DNA of 64,000 nucleotides from JAHDCJ01 sp039028895. Lineage in GTDB: Bacteria > Bacteroidota > Bacteroidia > Chitinophagales > Saprospiraceae. Under the pieces are notes generated by a model that worked only from the letters and a program-made list of their open reading frames with translations, made no database searches and was not told the DNA's origin. Each line of letters starts with the position of its first letter. Position 1 is the first letter of the stretch. Below are positions 1-7,995 of this stretch, in pieces. The position numbers were made by a program, and so were the translations under genes. The stretch spans positions 1 through 64,000 of the forward strand of contig JBCCHF010000004.1 of NCBI GenBank assembly GCA_039028895.1, written 5' to 3'.

Positions 1-170
1 AGAGGAATCACTCTAGTTGTAGTGCCTGAAAAGATCCACTCCTCCTCAAGGAGAGGAATCACTCTAGTTGTAGTGTCAGAAAATATCCACTCCTCTTCAA
101 AGAGAGGAATCACTCCAGTTGTAGTGCCAGGAAAGATCCACTCCTCCTCAAGGAGAGGGATTGCTTTAGT
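1..170. repeat. 51-bp tandem repeat, about 3.3 copies
   Basis: Three near-identical 51-bp units start at 1, 52 and 103, and a decaying fourth begins at 154; the array probably continues left of the window. Each unit carries a small hairpin with a TCAA loop. Its stem changes from CTCC/GGAG in units 1 and 3 to CTCT/AGAG in unit 2, which is a compensated change. A second short inverted repeat (CACT...AGTG) lies in each unit. The array is directly repeated with no unique spacers, so it is not a CRISPR. It lies downstream of the minus-strand OmpA gene. Function unknown. Confidence 0.85.
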
Positions 171-188
171 TCCCCAGTAGGCCTCTGG

Positions 189-225
189 TTCCCTTCTCTT
201 TGAGGAGAAGGGTTAGGGTTGAAGT
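189..225. repeat. Palindromic element beside the tandem array
   Basis: A perfect inverted repeat, CCCTTCTC and GAGAAGGG around a 6-nt loop, is followed by GTTAGGGTTGAAG. It resembles the GGAGAAGGGTTAGGGTTGAGG-type palindromes I know from dispersed copies in many bacterial intergenic regions; that comparison is from memory. Its arms are related to the hairpins of the adjacent 51-bp units. Confidence 0.55.
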
Positions 226-257
226 AAAAAAGGCTATCCAATTGCTTGGATAGCCTT
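225..257 (-). terminator. Intrinsic terminator of the OmpA-family gene
   Basis: An 11-bp stem (AAGGCTATCCA with TGGATAGCCTT) is preceded on the plus strand by an A-run. Read on the minus strand, this is a hairpin followed by a T-run, 29 bases past the stop codon of the OmpA-family gene. Confidence 0.85.
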
Positions 258-285
258 CTTAGTATTTTGGATTGAGCTAAACCTA

Positions 286-2109
286 CTAGTAGATTCCGTT
301 ACCTGAGTAGATTTTGCTTCCACGTGATGAACGTGGTGTATCTTTTCCAACTTTCTCGATGTCACCATCGTAAGCTGGCTGCCCCATTTCAGAATCGTCA
401 CCAGTAGCAACGATAAACTCAACGCGGCGGTTCATGTACTGAGCCTGCTCTTTTTCAAGGTTTGTACCAACGTGACTGTCAGCAAGACCTGGAATCAAAG
501 GTGCTTCTTCACCTCCATACTGAACGATAAGGCGACTTGCGTCAATACCGTAATAGGATACGAGGTAATCTTTTGCTTTATTAGCACGCTTGTATGAAAG
601 CACATCGTTATAAGCATTAGGTTTACGAACATCTGTGTGACCTTTGACAACGATATTAATCTCAGGACAGTTTTTCATAACAGTTGCAACTTGGTGCAAT
701 TGTGGGTAAAATTCTGGCTTGAGGTAGAATTTATCAAGATCAAAGTGGATCATTGGCAGGAACCAGTCATCTGAACAGCCAACTGGGCCTGAACTCCAAC
801 CTTCTCTGTCACCGATTTCAATTACACGTGGCTCCAGGTCGTCTGGAACTTGAGCTACACCATTAGGATCAACTGGGTATCCTGGAGGTGAGTAAGGCTC
901 TTCATCTTCGCAATCTGGAACACCGTCTGAATCACTATCAAGAGTTACACCTTTGGTGTCAACTGGACAGTCAGCAGGAGTGTTAGGCTCGCGATCAAGT
1001 TTATTTGGAACACCGTCTCCATCATCATCATCGAGTCTGTCGCCGGTTTCTTTCTTCGTATTCTTAGCAATCTGCTCATATGGTGCATCAAGCGGGTTCA
1101 ACCACCATAGTGGCTCAACACGGTTTTTGAAGCTACCGAGGTGGAAGTTAATACGTAGGTTAGTGTACTGAGGTACATCAACGTCACGTGTAAAGTCTCC
1201 CTGCTCAGCCCAGCGATAACCATCAAGCAGGTCATCATCGGCGAAAGTAGCCTGATGCTCAAGCGTCAATGTAACGCGGCTGCTTAGGTGGTAACCAAGA
1301 CCAACACCAAGGTTAGCAATTACGTTCATACGACCATCAGCAGGATCGTTAGGATCGTTAGTCAGGTTGAATAGGTTTTGCCATTTTTCACCATCAGTTT
1401 CGTAGTCGCCATCGAGAACACTGCGCAAATCTTCGCGAATAGCTTTACGGCCTTTACGGGTATCGGCATTACCAGAAGCAGCGATCTGAGCGAACTCGGC
1501 ATATGTCGAACCGTTTTCGTCACGAAGTGCATCATATTTAGTCTGGTAGAAGTTGGCACCAAGACCACCAATGAGGAATAAATCCCACTTGTTACGCTCC
1601 TTGTGGAATTTAAGGTTGTTAAGTGTAAGTACACCTTGTACAGCAACCTCAATGTATGTGTTCTTGAAGTTGTGATACCATGGCAGACCTGATCCTGAGT
1701 TGCCACTGCGGCCATAACCAGTTCCACCAACATTTCTAAGTTGAGTGTTTCTGAATGCACCAACCATACTTGGTGAAGCATTAAGACCACGAGCTACACC
1801 GTACATTCCGTTAAGACGGAGTGCGAATGTGTAACCAAGTGATTTTCTTAGGTGAAGACCTGCAGCCCATCCGAATTGTGGGTCAACATCACCAGCAATG
1901 AAAAAAGCACCACCGTGGATACCAAGCTCCCACATGTCTTTCGGCTTTGAAGGGTATTTGTGATCCCCTTTCTTCCATTCCTTATGTTGGCCATCCGGAT
2001 CCTGGACAACATCATCGTCGTAGATGGTCTTTTGACCTTGTGCGAACGCCATGGTACTGAACAGCGATACCAGGATGATAGCACAGAAAAAGTTAAGTCT
2101 CCTTGTCAT
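286..2109 (-). CDS. OmpA-family outer-membrane protein with calcium-binding thrombospondin type 3 repeats
   Basis: This 607-residue protein starts with a signal peptide ending near AFAQ. An aromatic-rich region of about 330 residues follows and probably forms an outer-membrane beta-barrel. Residues about 350-415 hold Asp-rich repeats of the thrombospondin type 3 kind (DDDDGDGVPN, DSDSDGVPD), which bind calcium in known members. The last 150 residues are an OmpA C-terminal domain with the peptidoglycan-contact core (GHTD, then NRRVEF). The role inferred is a structural link between outer membrane and cell wall. The gene stands alone, with its own promoter and terminator. Bacteroidota carry many such paralogues, so a specific name is not justified. 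Confidence 0.93.
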   Translation of the reverse strand: MTRRLNFFCAIILVSLFSTMAFAQGQKTIYDDDVVQDPDGQHKEWKKGDHKYPSKPKDMWELGIHGGAFFIAGDVDPQFGWAAGLHLRKSLGYTFALRLNGMYGVARGLNASPSMVGAFRNTQLRNVGGTGYGRSGNSGSGLPWYHNFKNTYIEVAVQGVLTLNNLKFHKERNKWDLFLIGGLGANFYQTKYDALRDENGSTYAEFAQIAASGNADTRKGRKAIREDLRSVLDGDYETDGEKWQNLFNLTNDPNDPADGRMNVIANLGVGLGYHLSSRVTLTLEHQATFADDDLLDGYRWAEQGDFTRDVDVPQYTNLRINFHLGSFKNRVEPLWWLNPLDAPYEQIAKNTKKETGDRLDDDDGDGVPNKLDREPNTPADCPVDTKGVTLDSDSDGVPDCEDEEPYSPPGYPVDPNGVAQVPDDLEPRVIEIGDREGWSSGPVGCSDDWFLPMIHFDLDKFYLKPEFYPQLHQVATVMKNCPEINIVVKGHTDVRKPNAYNDVLSYKRANKAKDYLVSYYGIDASRLIVQYGGEEAPLIPGLADSHVGTNLEKEQAQYMNRRVEFIVATGDDSEMGQPAYDGDIEKVGKDTPRSSRGSKIYSGNGIY

Positions 2110-2185
2110 AGGGTTTTCTTTTTAAATTAAAAAAATTTTGTAAGTATTATGAGCGCTTAAAATGCAATATAATAAGGGTCAACTA

Positions 2186-2216
2186 CAAAAGTATACTTTT
2201 TTTCAATCGAAGCAAA
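2186..2216 (-). promoter_or_regulatory. Bacteroidota-type promoter of the OmpA-family gene
   Basis: On the minus strand TTTG (2216-2213) is separated by exactly 19 bases from TACTTTTG (2193-2186). This fits the Bacteroidota -33/-7 consensus TTTG-N19-TAnnTTTG. Transcription would start about 70 bases before the ATG at 2109. Confidence 0.75.
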
Positions 2217-2332
2217 TGTTTTCGAAGTTTTTTTGTCATTTTCACAAGTGCTCAAATTAAATTATTTCCACTATCTCTGAAAGGTTTAATTTCAGTATGT
2301 TTCAACCCCAAATCCGCTTAAAATTATGAGCC

Positions 2333-2935
2333 TTATTTTTCATGAATTTTGACCAGATTTTGAAGTGCTTCTTCATTCGTTTTTCCGAATCCGATCAGCC
2401 CTTCTTCATGCCCCCCCATAACAAGAGCCCTGACATTACGAAGGTCGCTATTCTGATAAAGAATTTTCATCCATTTTGCCATTTCTACACTTCCATAACC
2501 GACGCTTTCAGGCGTGGTAGGTAAGATATTCTTCCACTTTTCCCATAATCCTTTATGGTGAATGTGGATGACTGACATTATCTCAGGGCTAAGTGCGTAA
2601 ATCCCGGCGTGGGTTAAGGCTTCTGATGAAGCTTTTAAAGGGCCTTTGCAATGTACGACATTTTTATCTAGATTCCAAGCTGTAACAATCGCATAGTGAT
2701 AACCCGTCAATTGCTTAATACCTCCAGTTTGAGTGCCAGAAATGATAAAACAACCAGGTTTTTCAGGATGTCTCGAACTTAGATTCCCATACCCTATACC
2801 GCTTTCCGGATACACACCAACCCAGTTGCGAAGGACTAACTCCCTTCGTGTTTTATTAAGACCATCAATATAAGCTGAGGGAAGTGCTGGCGTGAGTTGC
2901 CAATGGCATTGATATTTAATATACCCTTCGTCCAT
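2333..2935 (-). CDS. Class II aldolase/adducin family protein, probable methylthioribulose-1-phosphate dehydratase (MtnB-like)
   Basis: This 200-residue protein has the class II aldolase fold signals: GYGNLSSR near the N-terminus (phosphate site), the zinc-ligand pattern HIHH in the middle, and GGHEEGLIGFG near the end. The gene begins 11 bases after the mtnA stop, so the two are co-transcribed. That context makes MtnB, the dehydratase acting directly after MtnA in methionine salvage, the best guess. The family also includes fuculose and ribulose phosphate aldolases, and sequence alone does not settle the substrate. No mtnC or mtnD lies nearby, so the rest of the pathway would be elsewhere. 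Confidence 0.75.
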   Translation of the reverse strand: MDEGYIKYQCHWQLTPALPSAYIDGLNKTRRELVLRNWVGVYPESGIGYGNLSSRHPEKPGCFIISGTQTGGIKQLTGYHYAIVTAWNLDKNVVHCKGPLKASSEALTHAGIYALSPEIMSVIHIHHKGLWEKWKNILPTTPESVGYGSVEMAKWMKILYQNSDLRNVRALVMGGHEEGLIGFGKTNEEALQNLVKIHEK

Positions 2936-2946
2936 ATCGAAAGATA

Positions 2947-4044
2947 TTATCTAAACAATGCTTTTATGCCAGCTTCTGAAGCATCACAAATACCCCGTTC
3001 TGTTATCAATTTTGTAACCAGCCTGGCTGGAGTTACATCAAACCCATAATTTACTGCTGTACTGGAAGGAGGAGTAATTCTGACTTCGCGGAGCTTGCCT
3101 TCACTCCATCCTTTGACAAAAAGGACCTCGTTTTGTCCACGTTCTTCAACAGGAATACCGGTAAGCCCATCTTTTATTGCCCAATCGATCGTACTTGAAG
3201 GTAACGCGACATAAAACGGGATATCATTATCTTTCGCAGCAAGGGCCTTTAAATACGTGCCAATCTTATTCGCAACATCGCCGGTGTATGTCGTACGATC
3301 AGTGCCTACAATACACATATCCACCATACCATGTTGCATTAAATGACCTCCAACATTATCCGTAACGACGGTGTGGGGTATGCCAGCATTGGATAGTTCC
3401 CATGCAGTAAGGCGCGCTCCCTGGTTTCGGGGTCTTGTTTCATCTACCCAGACATGAACATTAATACCATCGTTAAAGGCCTGGTAAATTGGAGAGGTGG
3501 CCGTCCCCCATTGCACACATGCCAACCAACCAGCATTGCAATGGGTAAGAATATTGACTGGCTCACCGTTTTTTTGTTTTGCAATTTGCTCAATGAGTGG
3601 TTTCCCCCAGTGGCCGATCATTCGGCATACCTCAATATCTTCGGTCTTTATAATCTGAGCTTCTGCCAAGGCTGCCTTACACTTTTGACGAGGGTCAGAG
3701 ATTGGAGCGATCAGGTTTAACATCCGATCTAGAGCCCATCCGAGATTTACAGCTGTAGGTCGTGTACTAAATAACTTTTCTCTTGCTTCTGCAATATGTC
3801 TGTCCGGATTCTGCGCATCTAAAGCTTCAATACAAGCCAGGTACACACCAAATGCTGCTGTTACTCCGATCAATGGTGCACCTCTTACCCACATCTCCCG
3901 AATGGCCCTCGCTGCATCATCAACATAACGAAGTTCTGCTATTTTCATTTGATGAGGAAGAGATCGCTGATCAATGATACAGACTACTTTATCACTCTCT
4001 TTTGAGAGCCAAATGGTCTGGTTTATTTCCGGGGAAGTCTTCAT
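2947..4044 (-). CDS. mtnA: S-methyl-5-thioribose-1-phosphate isomerase
   Basis: This 365-residue protein, of usual length, converts 5-methylthioribose-1-phosphate to methylthioribulose-1-phosphate in methionine salvage. Recognisable family blocks are VRGAPLIGVTAAFG, THCNAGWLA with the following GTA, VDETRPRNQGARLTAWEL, and GTDRTTYTGDVANKIGTY, which holds the catalytic Asp. It belongs to the eIF2B-like isomerase fold. The start ATG directly abuts the stop codon of the upstream dehydrogenase (no spacer), and the aldolase follows 11 bases later, so the three genes form one operon. Confidence 0.95.
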   Translation of the reverse strand: MKTSPEINQTIWLSKESDKVVCIIDQRSLPHQMKIAELRYVDDAARAIREMWVRGAPLIGVTAAFGVYLACIEALDAQNPDRHIAEAREKLFSTRPTAVNLGWALDRMLNLIAPISDPRQKCKAALAEAQIIKTEDIEVCRMIGHWGKPLIEQIAKQKNGEPVNILTHCNAGWLACVQWGTATSPIYQAFNDGINVHVWVDETRPRNQGARLTAWELSNAGIPHTVVTDNVGGHLMQHGMVDMCIVGTDRTTYTGDVANKIGTYLKALAAKDNDIPFYVALPSSTIDWAIKDGLTGIPVEERGQNEVLFVKGWSEGKLREVRITPPSSTAVNYGFDVTPARLVTKLITERGICDASEAGIKALFR

Positions 4045-5286
4045 TTATACGGTTTCACGAATCATTAGCTTTTCCAATGCTGCAGTGAGTGCTTTTGTGG
4101 ACAACCCTGTTGGGTAAGTATCAATGGCTATGATATTTTCGAGTGCTTTTCTAATCGTCACTGAGATATCTCCAAAAATCGCGACGTCAGAGGCTTCTGA
4201 ATCGAATTCCATCAGGTAAGCAAACACTCTTGCCATCCCACAGTTAGCAATAAAATCGGGAATTAGAGCAATGCGTTCATCAGTATGTTTGGCTGTTGGA
4301 CCGAAAAATACTTCGTCATCAACAAATGGAACATTCGCTCCACATGCCATGACTTTTAACCCTTTGTCTATTAACCCGTCAATTTGTTCTCGCGTTATCA
4401 ACTTTGAAGCAGCTCCCGGGATAAAAATATCGGCCTCGAGATGCCATATCCTGTTATTGGCTTCTTCAAATGGGATCAAATGCTCTGCATGGAGTTTATT
4501 TCCTTTTTTATTGAGAAACAAGTGATTAACCTGCTCTTCTGACAATCCATTTTCATTTATTATCCCACCGACTCTGTCAATTATCCCAATGATCTTTGCT
4601 CCTGCTTTGGCCAGGTTAAACCCTGCTGAAGATGCCACGTTCCCCCAACCCTGGATTATCACTTTCTTACCTTTGACGGAAGTATTTTCATAAAGATCGT
4701 AGAAATGCTTTACGGATTCGGCCACTCCATATCCGGTAACCATATCAGCAACCGTATATTTTTTAGTCGTTGGGGGAATAAATCCAGGGGTCTCGATCTT
4801 TTTGGACACTCCACTCCTTAGGTCACCTAAAATTTTTATTGTTTGGCCTTTATTGGGTTTGAAATGACCATTTACAATGCCTTCCTGCGGATGCCACAAT
4901 CCCAGTTCTTCGGTTATCTCAATTACATCCTGAATATCAACATCGAGATCGCCTCCCGTTCCATAATAGTTTTTTAACATTGGAAAAACGGCTTTGTACC
5001 ATCTACGCAGTACTGCTTCTCTCCTGGGGTCTCTTGGGTCAAAATCGATACCCGATTTCGCGCCACCGATTGGCGGACCACAAACTGAGAACTTCACTTC
5101 CATGACCTTAGCGAGGGAGATCACTTCTTCTTTGTTGAGCCCTTTGCGCATACGGGTTCCGCCTCCTGCTGCACCACCTCTCAAAGAGTTGATCACCACC
5201 CATCCTTTGGCGCTTGTTTCCGGGTCATTCCATTCAAAAACTATTTCGGGTTTCTGGGATTTGTATTCTTTAAGTAGTGGTAGCAT
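4045..5286 (-). CDS. Glu/Leu/Phe/Val dehydrogenase
   Basis: This 413-residue amino-acid dehydrogenase deaminates a substrate amino acid to its 2-oxo acid with NAD(P). The N-terminal domain has the glycine-rich GGAAGGGTR stretch and the catalytic lysine K77 in PIGGAKSGID. The C-terminal Rossmann domain has GWGNVAS and a following acidic IIDR, which favours NAD. The family cannot be split into glutamate or leucine specificity by eye. It is the first gene of an operon with mtnA and the MtnB-like gene. A -7-like TACATTTG (minus strand, 5307-5300) lies 14 bases before the ATG. The link to methionine salvage is probably supply of amino groups or 2-oxo acids for the last transamination (inference). 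Confidence 0.9.
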   Translation of the reverse strand: MLPLLKEYKSQKPEIVFEWNDPETSAKGWVVINSLRGGAAGGGTRMRKGLNKEEVISLAKVMEVKFSVCGPPIGGAKSGIDFDPRDPRREAVLRRWYKAVFPMLKNYYGTGGDLDVDIQDVIEITEELGLWHPQEGIVNGHFKPNKGQTIKILGDLRSGVSKKIETPGFIPPTTKKYTVADMVTGYGVAESVKHFYDLYENTSVKGKKVIIQGWGNVASSAGFNLAKAGAKIIGIIDRVGGIINENGLSEEQVNHLFLNKKGNKLHAEHLIPFEEANNRIWHLEADIFIPGAASKLITREQIDGLIDKGLKVMACGANVPFVDDEVFFGPTAKHTDERIALIPDFIANCGMARVFAYLMEFDSEASDVAIFGDISVTIRKALENIIAIDTYPTGLSTKALTAALEKLMIRETV

Positions 5287-5401
5287 TTTTAACTTTTCGC
5301 AAATGTAAGAAATCCGATGATTTTTTGGGGAACTTGGTTTATTGGTTTAAGTTCGTGTTTCGTCAAAACAGACGATCATTTTACCTTGAAACCTAATAGA
5401 G

Positions 5402-6514
5402 ATGTTAGAAAACTGGCTCCGACCGGTCGAATCAGATAAAATTATTCCGAGGTCAGACCTTTCAGCTCACCATTGGGGCAAGACCATCAATATACATGAA
5501 GGAATAATGCCCGAGTTGAAAAATACGCGTTTGGCCCTCATTGGCATCGATGCAGATGCTGCCAATACGGTTCGCAAGCAATTGTACCAACTAACAACAC
5601 CGAGTAGCACACTAAAAACTGCGGATCTTGGAAATCTGATCAAGGTTCATCCCGAATCGTTGATTCCTGTTTTGCAGGAATGCCTGGAAGGAGGTATTAT
5701 TCCCGTTATTATAGGATCGCACCAGGCATTCTCTTATGCGCAGTACAAAGCCTATAGCTATCGTGACCAACTCGTCAATCTTGCCATATTTAATGAGCGC
5801 ATTGCCTATACCTGTGAAAAGAAAAAGAAACAAAAAGACTTCTTTTTTCTTAATAAAATTATAGAGGACAAGCAATCCTTTATGTTTCATCTTTCCTTAC
5901 TTGGCTACCAATCTCACTTTTGTGATCCAAAAGCAATTAATACATTAAATAACCTCAATCACGAACTGGCCCGTTTAGGAGCAATTAAGAGCAATGCTGA
6001 AGAAGTTGAACCCATCATTCGGGATGCGGATCTCTTAAGCTTTGATCTTTCCGTATTGAAACATGCTGATGCACCGGGCGTTATGCTTCCCTCTCCTTCA
6101 GGAATATTCTCGGAGGAAGCCTGCCAGGTTGCTCATTTTGCCGGGTTAAGCGATAAACTTACTTCCTTTGGTTTGTACGGATTTCATCCTGCTTTAGATC
6201 ATGCTGATCAAACTGCCAAGGTGATGGCGCAGATGATCTGGTATTTTGCTGAAGGTGTCGCTAATCGGCCAAAAGATATTCCAGCAAGGTCATCCAAATT
6301 TGTCAAATACGTTGTCGACTTAAAGCAAAGCGACTATTCCCTTGTTTTCTGGAAAAGTAAAAAAAGTGAACGGTGGTGGTTACAAATCCCGGATGTCAAT
6401 AGGAAAAAACAAGTTCGACATCGGCTTATTCCCTGCTCTTTCAATGATTACAAACTGGCTTGTACAGAAGAAATTCCAGACCGATTATTAAATGCCTATA
6501 AACGGTTCGACTAA
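5402..6514 (+). CDS. Arginase-fold (formimidoylglutamase family) protein with degenerate metal site
   Basis: This 370-residue protein of the ureohydrolase fold matches the Bacteroidota-specific family usually annotated formimidoylglutamase (histidine degradation). Family hallmarks are the EEVEPIIRDADLLSFDLS stretch, then SPSGIFSEEACQVAHFAGLSD, the KSKKSERWWLQIP block and the C-terminal EIPDRLL. Classical arginases bind two manganese ions with GGDHS, DAHxD and SxDxDxxDP. Here these are reduced to GSHQAF, no visible DAHxD, and SFDLS. Either the site is rebuilt or the protein is not a canonical hydrolase. It stands alone, divergent from the dehydrogenase operon, with no hut genes beside it. Confidence 0.8.
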   Translation: MLENWLRPVESDKIIPRSDLSAHHWGKTINIHEGIMPELKNTRLALIGIDADAANTVRKQLYQLTTPSSTLKTADLGNLIKVHPESLIPVLQECLEGGIIPVIIGSHQAFSYAQYKAYSYRDQLVNLAIFNERIAYTCEKKKKQKDFFFLNKIIEDKQSFMFHLSLLGYQSHFCDPKAINTLNNLNHELARLGAIKSNAEEVEPIIRDADLLSFDLSVLKHADAPGVMLPSPSGIFSEEACQVAHFAGLSDKLTSFGLYGFHPALDHADQTAKVMAQMIWYFAEGVANRPKDIPARSSKFVKYVVDLKQSDYSLVFWKSKKSERWWLQIPDVNRKKQVRHRLIPCSFNDYKLACTEEIPDRLLNAYKRFD

Positions 6515-6529
6515 ATAAAGGATGCTACA

Positions 6530-7864
6530 TTATTCATCCAATAAACGTTCTAGCCCTATACTCCTGGAGCCTTTAATCAGGAAGTGGGTATCCGTGAATT
6601 TTTGTTTGCTAAACCAATCTTTTAAAGCTCCTGTATCACGATAAAATTTGAGCTTTTCACTTACGAAATAAGATAATTGATAAAATTCTTCTCCTACAAG
6701 AATGGTATTGCTAATCGGGAATTTTGAATCAGTCAGTTCGTTCAACAAATCAATAATGGCCTGGTGTTCAGCGGTACTCTCATGGCCCAATTCCTTCATA
6801 TCACCCAGGATCGTCACTTTATTAGTCTCTTCCAATGCTCCAAAAGTCTCAAGGGCGAGGCGCATACTTACCGGATTGGCGTTATAAGCATCGAGATAAA
6901 AGACATTTGTGCCATGTTTGGCAATTTGTGATCTGTTGTTGGCGGGTACATAAGCTTCGATAGCCGATTTGATATCTATTGGAGGCACCTTGAAATACCA
7001 GCCTACTGCAATTGCAGCCAGGATGTTGTGAAAGTTATATTTACCGTAAAGGCTGGTTTGGATATTTTGTATTTCTTGTTTTCCTTCCAAGTTATAGCAC
7101 CACTCCAGGGACAGAAAGGGATAGCTGTCGGTGAGATTAACTATGTAAGGCTGGCTTTCTGTTGTACCGAAGCCGATGATTTTTTCAACACCCCTGGCCA
7201 TATCACTCAAATGTGGTTGCAATAGATTTACGAATGCTGTACCCTTATTAGCCTCCAGATACCGAAACATTTCTCCTTTACCTTTTATTACTCCTTTTAT
7301 GCCCCCAAAGCCTTCAAGGTGTGCTTTACCTACATTGGTAATCAGGCCATATTCTGGTTCTGCAATTGAACACAAAAAACCTATTTCGCCAACGTGATTT
7401 GCTCCCATTTCTACAATCGCTAACTCAGCGTCAGCCCCTATATCAAGCAAAGTAAGTGGGACGCCAATATGATTATTAAGGTTGCCCCTTGTGGCATAGG
7501 TTTGATAAGCTTTCGAAAGCACAGCATAGGTGAGTTCTTTAGTCGTTGTTTTGCCATTACTTCCTGTAATCGCAAGGAAAGGAATATCAAACTGACGTCT
7601 ATGGTGTCGCGCCAGTTGCTGCAACGTGACAAGAGTATCTTCTACCAGGAAACAGTTATCATTTTCAGCAAGATTTGGGTCACTGACAACCGCTAAAATG
7701 GCACCTTGTTCTATTGCCTTTAAAGCAAATCGATTGCCATCAAAACGTTCTCCTTTAAGGGCGAAAAATATCGAACCGTCATTGATCTTCCTGCTGTCTG
7801 TCGTAACGCCGGAAGACCTTGCAAATACGTCATAAAGAAAATTGATCTGGTCGGTTGGATTCAA
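6530..7864 (-). CDS. murF: UDP-N-acetylmuramoyl-tripeptide--D-alanyl-D-alanine ligase
   Basis: This 444-residue cytoplasmic Mur ligase adds D-Ala-D-Ala to the UDP-MurNAc-tripeptide in cell-wall precursor synthesis. The N-terminal domain has VTTDSRKI. The central ATPase domain has the P-loop ITGSNGKTTTKE and NNHIGVPLTLL, and the C-terminal domain has YNANPVSM and the ILGDMKELG signature. Length is normal. It lies downstream of gldJ on the same strand, a neighbourhood also known in other Bacteroidota. A terminator between the two and a TACCTTTG element at 7901-7894 suggest it also has its own promoter. Confidence 0.96.
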   Translation of the reverse strand: MNPTDQINFLYDVFARSSGVTTDSRKINDGSIFFALKGERFDGNRFALKAIEQGAILAVVSDPNLAENDNCFLVEDTLVTLQQLARHHRRQFDIPFLAITGSNGKTTTKELTYAVLSKAYQTYATRGNLNNHIGVPLTLLDIGADAELAIVEMGANHVGEIGFLCSIAEPEYGLITNVGKAHLEGFGGIKGVIKGKGEMFRYLEANKGTAFVNLLQPHLSDMARGVEKIIGFGTTESQPYIVNLTDSYPFLSLEWCYNLEGKQEIQNIQTSLYGKYNFHNILAAIAVGWYFKVPPIDIKSAIEAYVPANNRSQIAKHGTNVFYLDAYNANPVSMRLALETFGALEETNKVTILGDMKELGHESTAEHQAIIDLLNELTDSKFPISNTILVGEEFYQLSYFVSEKLKFYRDTGALKDWFSKQKFTDTHFLIKGSRSIGLERLLDE

Positions 7865-7893
7865 TGGTTTCTCCTTTTTAAGTTTAAGTCACC

Positions 7894-7901
7894 CAAAGGT
7901 A
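7894..7901 (-). promoter_or_regulatory. Probable -7 element of murF
   Basis: TACCTTTG on the minus strand fits the TAnnTTTG consensus and lies 29 bases before the murF ATG. No good TTG was seen 19-21 bases upstream, so this is weaker than the OmpA or porU promoters. Confidence 0.4.
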
Positions 7902-7931
7902 GCCAATATGTTCCTGTTACAGCCTAATATT

Positions 7932-7976
7932 AAAAAAAATGCCTTCTGCCGAAAAGGGATCAGCAGAAGGCATTTT
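7932..7976 (-). terminator. Intrinsic terminator of gldJ
   Basis: A long stem (AAATGCCTTCTGC pairing with GCAGAAGGCATTT) lies just past the gldJ stop. An A-run on the plus-strand left side gives a T-run when read on the minus strand. It separates gldJ from murF. Confidence 0.85.
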
Positions 7977-7995
7977 CAATTATGTTACGAAGTTA

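Noticed and set aside
1..170. CRISPR-like array at the left edge
   Set aside because: The units are whole 51-bp direct repeats without unique spacers, and no cas genes are present.
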